From: Corella eumyota
Taxonomy: Eukaryota > Chordata > Ascidiacea > Phlebobranchia > Corellidae
Length of the DNA stretch: 64,000 bases
Assembly: GCA_963082875.1 (NCBI GenBank)
Contig: OY720098.1
Span: forward strand, 6,262,001 to 6,326,000
Direction of reading: 5' to 3'
Shown: piece by piece, positions 46,956 to 58,790 of the stretch
Numbering within the stretch: the stretch's first letter is position 1
Layout: every line of letters starts with the position of its first letter
Notes under the pieces: generated by a model
Database searches by the model: none
What the model was told of the DNA's origin: nothing
Seen by the model: only the letters and a program-made list of their open reading frames with translations
Made by a program: the position numbers and the translations under genes

Positions 46956-49797
46956 ATGACCGCGAAAAATTTTATCACAAAACTGCAAGTTAGTTTAGAC
47001 GGAAACAAAATTGAAGTTAAATGGAAAGATGGCCATATTGGAAGGTAAATCTAATTTAAATAATTATCTATTTTCATAAAAAAAAACGCATTTAAGTTAA
47101 ACGCATATTTTTATTACAAAAGTTTTCTGTCAAATTTTGTTCTTGACAGGTTTCACGCGAAATGGTTGCGATTCAATTGTTTTTGTAATAAATGCAAACC
47201 AGATGTACCTGGGGTGTATGTCTTAGACATTGGAAAATTTCCTGACACTTTAATTATGACGGAAGCAAAGTTGAAAACGGTTGAAGGTTAGTGTGATAAT
47301 TGTTTAAAGTCATATATTAGCGATATTTTTATACTTAAATTTTAATAAAGTTGGTGTCACTAAACACAAAAATGATTGCAACTTTAAATGATTTCACCTA
47401 CTTTTTTATGTTATACAACCTAAAAAAAATTAATTAAAAAAAAGAAAAGGGAAGCTCTGTTTGTGATGACGTAAAAAGTACTAGCTTGTATACATTCACT
47501 ACGCTACTTGGTACTTTCTACGTCATACAAAAAAAAGGTAACCTATTTTTTATGTTAATCATTTTCCAATATTTTTGAAAATTAAATTGTGAGTACCACA
47601 GACATTTTTTAAAGGTTCTAAAGCCATTTTGTGATTTAGTGTCAACCATACTAACGTGCTAGATACATCACTTACAAAATTGCAAAACTCTGTAACACAA
47701 CACTTTAAAATACTACTCAGATACGACAAATGAAATAAATCAGTTGCGAGTTAAGTATCAGGATGAGGTTTTTCATGATCACGTCACCTTAATTCCATCG
47801 GATTGGCTAAGGCAAAAATGCTATTGTGACTCGTGCCTATTGGGCAAAATTGACAAGAGTGACGTCATCACAAGATCGTTACAACGAAGATCTGAGATAG
47901 GAATGCAGAATATTCCAACAATTCAATTTAAAGACATAGAAAATTCTGAACAAGAAACTTTTAAGTATGTAAATTTATTTTGTGAGGTAAAAAACAAATT
48001 AACCAATTTTTTTTAACGATTAATGTAGATGGATTAAATATATAGCGAAGGAGGGATTCTGCCTGGTTAAAAACGTACCACCAGAAATCGGAGTTTTGAA
48101 AGAGGTAAACGTAAATCTTTCAAATAAGTTAAACTTGTAAGAAAAAAATCGTTTAAATACCAAAAAAAAATTCAAAAAAAGTGAACGGTATTCAAACTTA
48201 AATCTTGTACAAAATTGGTGTTTGCACATCATAAGTTATCTTGTTTATTTTTTTCAGTTAGCATTAAAAGTTTCACACTTGGAAGTTTCAAACTTTGGTG
48301 AGGTAAAAAGTTAATGATTAGCGTAAGCTTTGAATATAGTATAAAGTGTTTACTAACTCTTCTGGCTCACTGTTATACAGCAAGTGTTTATTCTGTAATT
48401 GTATTAAGTTTGTTTCGTTAATACAAAAAGGTAATGGACGTAAAAGATACCGGAGAATGGAATGCGGCAAACACTCATTATAAACTGCCTTTACATCAAG
48501 ATCAACCAAACTATGAAACTCCACCCGGCATTCAGTTTCTTCATTGTTTACAGTTTGTGAATTTGAAGATATTTTATATCTTTAAAAAACTTACTTTGGA
48601 ATAGAAAAAAATATTTAGTAAAGCCTCGGATTACATAAGCCAATAAATAATTTTGACTATGCCACAATTTTTCTTGAAGGTGCACGCACAAAGCCGAAAC
48701 AAACAAAACGAAATTTAAATGTTTATTTTTTAAGGTTTGACGAATGCGTTACCGGGGGTGAGTCGAAGCTAACCGATTTGTTTCAAATTGTTGAAATTCT
48801 TCGCAAAGAATCACCCGATGATTTTCAAACTCTTGTCGAGGTTCCATCGATCTTCACGGCTGTAGACTATCCTCGACAAATATACTTCGAATCTTATAAG
48901 TACAATATAGTACTAGACTACTTTGGAAAGGTAAATTTTAACTCTTAAATAAGGTTTAAGATAAAAAATGTCAAATTTTAATAGGATCAGATAATGGTTT
49001 AAAAATAAATCAAAAAATTCTTATTTGTATGCACTAAAACTAGTCGCATTGTTTTTTTTATTTAGGTTGTTGCTGTAAACTGGCACCCAGGGTTGCTAAC
49101 TACAGCCCAAGTAAGAGAATGTGACGTTGATAGATACTACAAGGCTCACAAGAAACTTTTCGAAGTAATACGACGTGAAGAAAATCAGGTTTGACTTGTT
49201 TTTCGTTGGCTAAGAGATTTTTTTACATGATCTGAGAAAATCTGTCCCTTTAAAAAAAACGACTTCCTTCCATTTTTAATATTAACAATTGAGTGAAGGC
49301 ATATGTTATGTTTGTAAACTTTGTGAAAAAAGTTAAAAACTTAAACATTTGTTTAGGTAGAGTACCGACTTCAACCTGGAGATATGCTTTGTTTCAGTAA
49401 TAGACGAATGATGCATTCAAGGGAGGAATTTCACAGCAACGGGGGGATGCGCTTTTTACAAGCAAGTAACAATGCACAATGTGCATTCAATATTTACATT
49501 AGTATATTAACAACTTAGGACAAATAAATTAAAATCCGTTTTTTTTTTAATTATAATATTAACCCATTCTACTTCTAAGCATTTTCAAAACTATCAAAAA
49601 TAGTGCGTTTTTAAAAATGGGTTCACACTCGAAAACTATCAAAGCAACCAATTCCTTTATAGCTTTCAAATATATATTAACTTGTTTAGAGTTGCTATGT
49701 CAGAGCTGACGACCTTAAATGTAAATACATGACATTGGCACACAAGCTTGGAGTAAAAGTAGCCCCACCGAAAGTTGGAAATAGTTCATCCATTTAA
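46956..49797 (+). CDS. BBOX1: Gamma-butyrobetaine dioxygenase-like, paralogue A
   Basis: Ten exons, 46956-47044, 47150-47286, 47721-47964, 48029-48104, 48258-48302, 48431-48552, 48735-48930, 49066-49188, 49357-49461 and 49690-49797, join in phase to 414 residues (human BBOX1 387). The N-terminal domain has FHAKWLRFNCFCNKC (C40, C42, C45) and FHDHVT, matching the human Cys3His zinc site. The oxygenase domain has KLPLHQDQPNYETPPG (Fe ligands H219, D221), then SNRRMMHSREEF (H364) and GMRF (R376 for 2-oxoglutarate). The H219-H364 spacing equals human H202-H347. The enzyme hydroxylates gamma-butyrobetaine to L-carnitine using Fe(II), 2-oxoglutarate and O2; TMLH is the alternative. A second CxCxxC (109-114) is absent from human BBOX1. 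The last intron seems to begin with GC. Confidence 0.9.
47460..47531. repeat. 72-bp imperfect inverted repeat in BBOX-A intron 2
   Basis: ATGACGTAAAAAGTAC (47466-47481) is matched by the complement of GTACTTTCTACGTCAT (47511-47526) with one mismatch. With TTTGT/ACAAA pairing outside a bulged G the stem reaches about 21 bp around a 29-base loop, in which TAGC/GCTA can also pair. The size is that of a pre-miRNA hairpin; a foldback element remnant is equally possible. Confidence 0.6.
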
Positions 49798-50689
49798 AGC
49801 CTTTAAGATTTTTGCTATGTTTATCTTTTACGAAAAGTTAACAGTAGCATAATCTTCAAAAAGCACAATTTAACAATATTCATACTGTTTTATAAATTTT
49901 CTGCGTGCAAATAAAACTCACCCCTAAAGGAAACTATTTCTTTTGTTTAATGAGCATATTTATGTTTTTCGATGTTTACCGAGATAAAAAGACTGTAATT
50001 GATTTTTGATTTACATGCACAATTTAACAAATTATAAAATATAATTATGCTACAAACAAAAAAATGAATACAGTGCATTTTAGTTTTCCTACCATTTGCA
50101 TTTTAAAGTTAAAACAAATTTAAATTTAATGTTATCGGTATTACAAAAAAATTACAAAGTTTGCCAATTTATAGCTTTCGTAGCGTGCTGTAATGTTACC
50201 GCAAGCATGACAACTAGACGAAAGCATATAGCCTTAAGCTAAACCGACTTTTTCCATACGATAGTTAACGCATAGTCGAAGGTTTGAATATTTAATACCC
50301 CCCCCCCAAAAAACGTTTTTTTGCGCAAGAACTGTAAACTGGTGTTATTACATACAATTTTACTGAAATATCGGATATAGTGTGTTTACCACCGCAGCTC
50401 GCAACTTCCCGCATGCCGTATTTTAGTACTATCTATTACAAATTCGTTTCGGTCCGCTGCAAACCGTTACACGCCTCTATAATCTCGTGAATGTAAAAGG
50501 AAAAGTTACACGAATGTTTAAAATTTTCAAGTAGTGCTACAGGCTTATACAATTTAGTTTTCGAAATAAATTAAAACTGTACTTTACGTTTTCGAGGGTC
50601 AATGCTTGGTTATATTTTACATAGAACAAAAACGTTGTAAACCCAAAAATTGTTACAACATATAGGAAAACAACATTTTGTTACCCAAA
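49798..50689. other. Intergenic BBOX A - B
   Basis: AT-rich, with an AATAAA near 49911 that fits the end of paralogue A, a run of C at about 50300, and no other recognised element. It should carry the promoter of paralogue B. Confidence 0.45.
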
Positions 50690-53106
50690 ATGTCTTCGTA
50701 TGAAATTGTCAAGTTTCAGATTAGTTTGGATAAAAATAAAATTGAAGTTCAATGGAATGATAATCACGTGAGCAGGTGAGGTTAATAAGGGTAAAATTTA
50801 AAAAAAAATTACTCCAGCGATATATGATATTATATAATGCTACCAAATGTTTTTTTTAATATCTATGTATAAATCTTTTTGCAAACGTCTGTACTTGATT
50901 ATCTACATGATGCTTACTTTACCGGCAGCGTGGTGTAGTGATAAGAACTCTTGCTACACTACCATGAGGTCGTGGGTTCAATCCCCACTGATCTCAAGCT
51001 GTAGCGCCCTTGAGTAAGGCGCTATAAACGGTATGAACTCCTGCTGAGCCAGCACTTAATCAGCAGCATAATTACCGGGCAATTATAGTCTCTATAATAT
51101 CCCAAACTGCCACAGGCAACTCGAGACTGGGTCGGAGTAACTTATGTTACTCTATGTTTAAGTCGCGCATTCGACTTTACCACATCGAGGATAAAGATAT
51201 ATTTACAAAAAAAAAAAAAAAAAACTTTAACATTTTACTCGAGTTTAAATTATTTTTTTAATAGATTTTAAAATTGCTATTCATTAGGTTTCATGCAAAA
51301 TGGATAAGATTTAGTTGTCAATGCGTTCGTTGTTGTGGCACTGTAACAGGAATTTATTTGGTTGATTTTGTTGAGTTTCCTGATAAAATGATGATTAATT
51401 CAGTTTCAATTGATAAAACATCAAGAGGCAAAAAAATTAAATTTTCAATAATAAAGATCACTTAATAACAACGTCAACATACTGTAATAGTTTCCTTTAT
51501 TTTTACCAGCACTGAAAGTGATATTTAACAACGAAGTGTTTCCTGATCACGTGACTATAGCGCCAATCGACTGGCTTCGAGAAAAATGTTATTGCGAAGA
51601 TTGTTTAGAGGATAAATTAGCCAAACGTGATGTAATTACCAAAACCTTAAGGCAAAGAGAGGAAAGCGGGGTTAATATCATCCCAACACTTCAATACGAC
51701 GAAGTTAATAACTCGGATGAAGGCGTGTTCAAGTATACGAATGATTTTTTTTATTCTAATAGCTTTGGTTTTATTAAAGTAATGATGATTTGAATTTTAA
51801 AACGATTTTATCTTTAGATGGGTGAAACATTTGGTTGAAGATGGGTTATGTTTAATAAAGAACGTCCCATCTGAAGAAGGATTTGTGGTAAGTTTTTTAA
51901 AAGAACTATTTAAGGACTAGTATAACTTTGATACCTTGGATCTTGACCACAAATATCGCAAATTAATTTTTAATATACTTTGCTTTTACAGTTAGCAAAA
52001 AAGATCTCTAATTTCGAAGAAACAAATTACGGAGACGTAAAATGCATTTGTATATTTTTTTTCGTTTTACTAAAATGTCAAATATGCCAGTGACTTAAAA
52101 ATATTTTTACAAATTTAGACCTTCGAAATTAAAGACATTGGGGAGGTTAACGTAGCTTACACGAACTTTAAACTACCACTTCATCAAGATCAACCAATGT
52201 ACGAAAATCCACCCGGCTATCAGTTTCTTCACGCTGTAAGGTAACATTAAGTCAACCCAAAATCAATTAAAATTTAACCTTAAATATATAGAAATATTGA
52301 CAAACCTTTTAATTAGGTTTGATGCTTGTGTTACTGGGGGTGAATCGGTATTGGCCGATTTATTTCAAGCTGTTGACATTCTAAGACAAGAATCACCAGA
52401 AGATTTTAAAGTCTTATGCAACGTTCCGACTGTTTATTCAACAATCGATTACAGTAGAGGTGTTTATGTAGAATCATCAACAAGAAACATTGTTTTGGAC
52501 TATTACGGAAAGGTAAGTTAAAGTGCTATAAAAATACGTTGGATAAGAGTTGTACTTTTACAAATTTTTAGGTCGTTGCTGTAAACTGGGGACCATCGAT
52601 TTTGGCACCACCACAAATTAAAGAATGTGATGTCGACCCTTATTATAAGGCACATAAAGCACTTTTTAAGGTTATAAGAAGAAAGCAATATCAGGTTTTT
52701 AACTAAAAAATAAAAATAAAAATTAAGTGCGGTCTAAAATTACAGGTTGCCAATGGGTTTATTTTTTAGTTTAGATTTCGTCTGGAGAAAGGTGATATGA
52801 TTTGTTTTAGCAACAGGAGGATGTTGCATGCAAGAGAAGCTTTTCAGAGTAATGGAGGAGTAAGACATTTAAAGGTTAGTAAAAATTAACAAATTCATTG
52901 TTTACCTCGATATTTTAATAGCATAATTAGGTACGATAGAAAGCTGAAACCTCAATTAAAATTAATCTATCTATAAACCTATCTCGATTTTTTTGAAGGG
53001 AAATTACTTAAAAGCTGATGATGTGAAATCAAGATACATGTCCCTCGCATATGAGTTGGGGATAAAAGTTGATCCACCAAAAATAGGAAACAATTCTTCA
53101 ATTTAA
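50690..53106 (+). CDS. BBOX1: Gamma-butyrobetaine dioxygenase-like, paralogue B
   Basis: Ten exons with the same phases as paralogue A: 50690-50775, 51288-51427, 51510-51732, 51818-51887, 51992-52036, 52119-52240, 52317-52512, 52572-52694, 52770-52874 and 52999-53106, giving 405 residues. Conserved features are FHAKWIRFSCQCVRC, FPDHVT, KLPLHQDQPMYENPPG, SNRRMLHAREAF and GGVRHLKGNYLKADD. The second cluster reads KCYCEDC. Exon 2 can be joined in phase to exon 3 only from a GC donor (AGAG then GCAAAA), guided by paralogue C. A SINE fills much of intron 1. Exon 9 is nearly the same as that of paralogue C while exon 8 is not, which hints at gene conversion. Confidence 0.88.
50921..51224 (+). mobile_element. 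tRNA-derived SINE, copy 6
   Basis: Full-length copy: ACCGGCAGCGTGGTGTAGTG, A box, GTGGGTTCAATCCCCACTG B box, body, GAGGATAAAGATATA and a long A-tail. It is intronic in BBOX paralogue B, in sense orientation. The intact promoter boxes and clean tail mark it as young. Confidence 0.95.
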
Positions 53107-55615
53107 AAAACTTACCTTTTTCATAACACAGACAAAAATTGTAATTAGTTTCTAGCCTTTCTTTTATTAACTTGTACCAATTTAAATTGTGATAAATGTC
53201 TTCATAACGACTTACGGTTTACTTCTGCTTTCAAAAGACATTTACTTATTAATATTTACTTTTATTCTACTACACTAGGCTACATAATATTCACATTAGT
53301 TTAAATTTTGAGTGTTAAAAGTAATGTAAATGGAATTGTGTAAATAATGGGCATATATTTTAGATATATTAGAGACCAAGGTATTGTTAAAACCCTAAAA
53401 GATTAGCTACAGTAAAGCACACGAATAAAGCGATATAGAATATCCTGTCTTATTACAATTAATAAAATAATCTTAAATTGTGTAGCATTGCTATACTTTA
53501 TTACAAAAAATAGCTCAAATAGGCCTGAAGTCGTGCTCGACCGGACATACCAACGCGTTCATTATCTGCTTGCATCGGTTGCTCGTCGCACGCAAACACA
53601 TTCCTAAGCTATTTCCCTTTTTTCACAGTAGTTTCTATTAGCGTATATGTTATTATGTATGGTTGAGCGATTTAAAGTATAGAGGTAGAGTGGTGACGGA
53701 GAGATATAGCAGCGGTTGCCGCGCAAACGGTAGAGCGGAGTGTATGTTATGATGACTTATAGTTTGAAGAAATAATATTTTATTCTGTAACAATTCATAA
53801 TTAGTCTTTATTTTATTGTGTTTTGCGTATTGACTCGCCAACGTATTACCAGAGGTCATCAGAAGTATTTCTTGCCTGTGAAATATACGACGTACAAGGT
53901 TATTCTGGTGTGTTGCTTACTATTAAACTTAGTCAGACATTTTTACTAAGTTGCTTAACAGCAAACGGAGTCAAATCTTTTATTAACTTAAAAGGTTAAC
54001 AATACAGAACAGTCGGATTTTAGCGAAGATATGATTTCAACCGGAATATATCCCAATAAACTAATACTCAAAACAAATTTACCTATATAGGCTAGTGAGC
54101 GCATACCCAATTTTGTTAGTTTAAGCGATATTTTTCTGATAAAAAGCAAACAAATGAATAAAAGTAAGATGTAGAATGAAATTTAAATAGTTTTTGGTTA
54201 GTAAATAAAAATAATTACAAGTTTAATCCATTTTAAAACAGCAGTTAAGCTGCCTGGCCGACAGACACTTTAAAACATGCCAAACCACAAGTTAAACAGT
54301 AAAATATAGGCGGATAGTTTGACACAAACTGTTATTTTTATTATAACTTTTATTTTATTTCAATTTTTTGCACATTGATAAGAGTAAATAATAAATACGA
54401 TATACAATTAATATTACAATTATGCGCCGATAAAAAAATGACGAAATCAATTTAATGATTTAAAACATGTCAAAAGTAATAATGTTTACATAAAGATTTT
54501 AAGTATGTTATGGCATGGTCACCAAACCCATAATGGCCGTATTAATCGGGTAACTGTCTATTTAAATGTGTAATCTAACAAAATACCACCTACAAATATC
54601 TGTCAGACAATAAAAATGCCAAATTGTATGGTTTGAATTTTACAGACTGCCAAGTAAAAACGAAGCATTATTAAGTTTGTTTAAACACATTTGAATCTGT
54701 TTTTGTGGGATAAAATGGTATAAATGGTATGTTAAATGGTATAAGTGGTTAAACATAAATAGCTAAGAACAATAAAGCTTTTTAAAGAAAGCTAATAAAT
54801 ACAATTGGCAACTTGTCAATTTGATTTGCAATATGTTATATATTTGAAAACTTTTAATTCCAATATGGTAATATCCTAACTAATAATTTGTGTTTTTCGT
54901 ACAATAAACGATATAAAACAGCTTGTTTTGCATTGAGCAGATTTACATTCAGTTAGTTATTAATATTTGTACTAAAACTTCCAACAAGATGTTTTATAAC
55001 TGAACCAAAAACAATTTTAAGCCTGACACACCGACAAAACGAACATTTTAATAAAAACCCGCTAGATGGCCATTGAAACAAAACTGGGCCTTGAACTAAA
55101 AGTTAGGCCAAAGTCCAATAAAAAGTCCAAGTTTATTTTAGGACATAGAAACGGGGCTCATATTGATTTAACGTCATTTCGATAATGACTTTGCATATTC
55201 TAATCAGGGAATTGCATGCTTGCTTTTACAAACCACAATGAGTGTACGTGCATAATTTGGTAAAATTGAACAACAAAACATGTCATTTTTAAACGTTTTG
55301 CGGGTGGTGTTTGTCGTGCAAATAAGTACAAGTCGTCCTGTTTCGCCTATATAAACACAACACCGTTTAACCTTTAACACGCCACTAGCTTGGAAGGAGT
55401 AGCAACTGGCAGGAAATGCACAGCTCCGCAAAAACCTGTTTATTATTGGGTTAATAGTTATTTCAGTTTATCTAAATACAACATGAAAAATTTTAGAATT
55501 CCGGATATTTTTTACCGGCACAAATAGAAATTTGAAAGGGATCATTATTTTAAAAAAAACATGGTTTAAATTGAAAGTAATAGTTTTTTGAATTCAAATC
55601 TAGGTTAGCTTTAGT
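53107..55615. other. 2.5-kb spacer between BBOX B and C
   Basis: No exon chain, SINE or RNA gene recognised. A less AT-rich patch lies at about 53520-53760. Small ORFs on the minus strand (53653-53859, 55204-55431) have no domain features. Near 55604, TTCAAATCTAG before the start of paralogue C could be a leader splice acceptor. Confidence 0.45.
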
Positions 55616-58099
55616 ATGTCGCTGTATAAAATTTCTAATCATCAAACTAGTTTAGATGGAGATAAAATTGAAGTTAAGTGGAATGATAATCACGTGAGCA
55701 GGTGAGTTTAAAAAGAATTATACGTTTCGCTGAACAAAATGGTTAAACATTAATTAAAAACCTATAATAAATTAAACGTCGCTTAATCATATACAATTTT
55801 GTAAAAAATGTAATTTTTATGTTTCATGATTTCGTAAATGGTAGGCTTAAATCCAAACCTATTCTTATAAAAAACACTAAGTTTTACTTAATGTAATAAA
55901 TACTGGATTTTTTTAAAAGGTATCATGCAAATTGGATTCGATTTAATTGTCAATGCGAATCCTGTCGTCCACAATTTTCAGGGCTATATAAAATCGACAT
56001 ATTGGATTTCCCTGATAAAATGGTGATTAACAAGGCTAATTTACATTCAAATGGTAAGCATAAAATAACAAACCGAGATGACATTTTAAATAAAAAATTA
56101 CTTTAAAAGTACATTTATTTCTATATACCAGCAGAGTTACACGTCGAATTTCAGGAAGAAGCGTTTCCTGATCACGTGACTATTGCGCCATTCGACTGGC
56201 TTAGGAAAAAGTGTTATTGCGACGACTGTCTAGAGGACAAACTAGCAAAGAGGGATGTTATTACTAAAAGTTTAAGGCAAAGAGAAAAAAGCGGGGTTAA
56301 CGTTATTCCAGAACTCCAGTACAACGATGTGAATGGCTCGATTGACGGTGTTTTTAAGTAAATCACATTTTCTTTATAGCCAAGGTTTTTTTCATTGCTT
56401 TTAAGGATTAGGCAAAGAAAGCAAGAAAAAAAGGCTATTTTTACGCTAAAACGAATTATTTTACTTTCATATTTTAACGACAGATGGATCAAACATATGG
56501 TTGAAGATGGTTTATGTCTTCTTAAAAACGTGCCTTCCCAAGAAGGTTGTATGGAAAAGGTAAATATTTATACAACTCGATCAAAATAAAGTTAAATATG
56601 TATAAGAGCAATTAAAGTTTTTTATAGTAATAAATTTAATTGTCATTAAACTCTAAGAGTAAGCTATTTGGTTAAACATCGATCTGGCATCGCACAAAGT
56701 GTTTATAGCAATACTTACCATAGAAGCTCAAGCTTAGGCTACAGACTAGCTCTTATTTTCCTTTAACACGAATAATAAATCAGTTTTTAAAAATCTGTTA
56801 CGATTGTTTTTATTTAATTTTAGTTAATCAAACAAATCTCTTGTTTGGAGTCCACCAACTACGGCGAGGTATTTTGCTTTATAAATTTAATAGCTTTTAT
56901 TTAAAGAAAAACAACATTTTAACTGATCCAAATATAATCTCAGGTATTTCAAGTTAAGGACACTGGAAGTCAAAACGCCGCGTTCACTAAGTTCAAGCTT
57001 CCTTTTCATCAAGACCAACCCAATTATGAAACACCACCTGGATTTCAGTTTCTCAATGCATTTAGGTGGTAAATACTCTGAAAAAGGGTTCATATTTTTA
57101 TTTAAATATTTTTTACATATTGTCAATTCAAAATCAAATAAATAGTGCCAGAAAAAAGTAATTAAACTTACAAACATTTTTTTAAAGATTTGATGAATGT
57201 GTTACTGGAGGTGAATCAAAACTAACAGATTTGTTTCAAGCTGTTGATATTCTACGACAAGAATCACCTGAGGATTTTCAGGCTTTATGCGAAGTTCCAA
57301 CAATTTATTCGACAATCGATTACGATAGAGACGTTTACGTTGAATCATGTAAACCAAATGTTGTAATGGATTATTACGGAAAGGTGCGTCATACCAGAAA
57401 AACGTATTCTATAACCTAGAAGCCCAAGACTTCAATAAATTATGAAACTTTTTAAAGGATTGCCTTTCTTAAAACACCCCTTAATTTATTATATTATTCT
57501 ACAGACTATAATATTTTAAAAACATTTTTTAGGTTGTAGCTTTAAACTGGCATCCAGCTTTATCAACTACCCTCCAAGTAAAGGAATGCGACGTGAACCG
57601 ATATTACAAAGCCCACAGAGCGTTGTTAAAAATCATTAGAAGAGAAACATTTCAGGTGAATTGGTTAGATGTTAAAATTGCTAAATTAGTAGATATTTAA
57701 AATCAAGTTTGGGATAATTTCAGCAAACATTTAATTTTTGTAGTTCAAATTTCGACTGGAGAAAGGTGATATGATTTGTTTCAGCAACAGAAGGATGTTG
57801 CATGCAAGAGAAGCTTTTCAGAGTAATGGTGGAGTTAGACATTTAAAGGTGGATAAAGCTGTATTTTGCCTAAATTTTCGACTAAAAAAAAAACAATAAA
57901 TATTTCATTAAACATTTTTTAAACCTAAAATTTTATTACAATAATTTAGTAGAAGTATATAACAATAAAACTATTTTTATTTACAATTAAGGGAACTTAC
58001 ATAAAAGCTGATGATATGAAATCAAAGTACATGTCACTTGCACATAAGTTGGGAATGACAGTTCACCCACCAAAGATAGGAAATAATTCTTCGATTTAA
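55616..58099 (+). CDS. BBOX1: Gamma-butyrobetaine dioxygenase-like, paralogue C
   Basis: Ten exons, 55616-55701, 55920-56053, 56132-56357, 56484-56559, 56824-56868, 56944-57065, 57188-57383, 57533-57655, 57744-57848 and 57992-58099, give 406 residues with all GT-AG introns. Key blocks: YHANWIRFNCQCESC, FPDHVT, KCYCDDC, KLPFHQDQPNYETPPG, SNRRMLHAREAF and GGVRHLK. The iron triad and the 2-oxoglutarate Arg are intact. It ends KIGNNSSI like its siblings. The next gene downstream, 690 bp away on the same strand, is an SLC22 transporter, fitting a carnitine-related role. Confidence 0.9.
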
Positions 58100-58790
58100 A
58101 ATCATATCAGATTCTATGAAATACAAAGGTTAATTTACTGTTGCATTGCTAATATATAATAGCCTACCCTTTATGTTAATTGTAACTTTATTTAAAGAAG
58201 ATTTATATTGTTTTAAGTGTAAATCACCCTGTGTTTGTTTTATAAAAGTAATTGTACTTTTTTGATATAGTTATTCTCAATAGTTTGCCCATGTTATTGA
58301 ACCTAAAAAACAAAATTTGATTTTTAATTAAATTTATTTCTTTGTGTATTGCAATAAATGGAAACAAAATATTGAGTAATAAATATTGTGAATGAATTTA
58401 ATCATAACAATAAAATTGATTATACCAATTTTGTATTGAGGTTGGTCATAATAAAAATAAAGCAAATACAACAATATGTAACAGCAATGCTACGAAAACA
58501 TTGCTGATACATAAATTCACAAATGATTTGTAAATCATTGATGTGCAGTTATATTAATAAAATGACTTGTGTACTCATTGCATTTGAAATGCATTATATG
58601 GTTTAAAGTATGCACTCCTATAACCACAGTATGTAAGCTTATAAAGACTGGTTAAACAAAATAGTTTAGTTCAAGGCCATTATCGAGAAGTAAAAAATGT
58701 TAAACTTTTTTGTTGGTTTGTGAACTAAATACTTTTTTTTCTAAAATGTAAAAATAATAATTTATTTTAAAAACTTGGTTAAAAAGCAAA
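58100..58790. other. Spacer between BBOX C and the SLC22 gene
   Basis: AT-rich, holding the 3' UTR of one gene and the promoter of the next. ATTGCTGAT/ATTGCTAAT-type short repeats occur, nothing else recognised. Confidence 0.45.
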
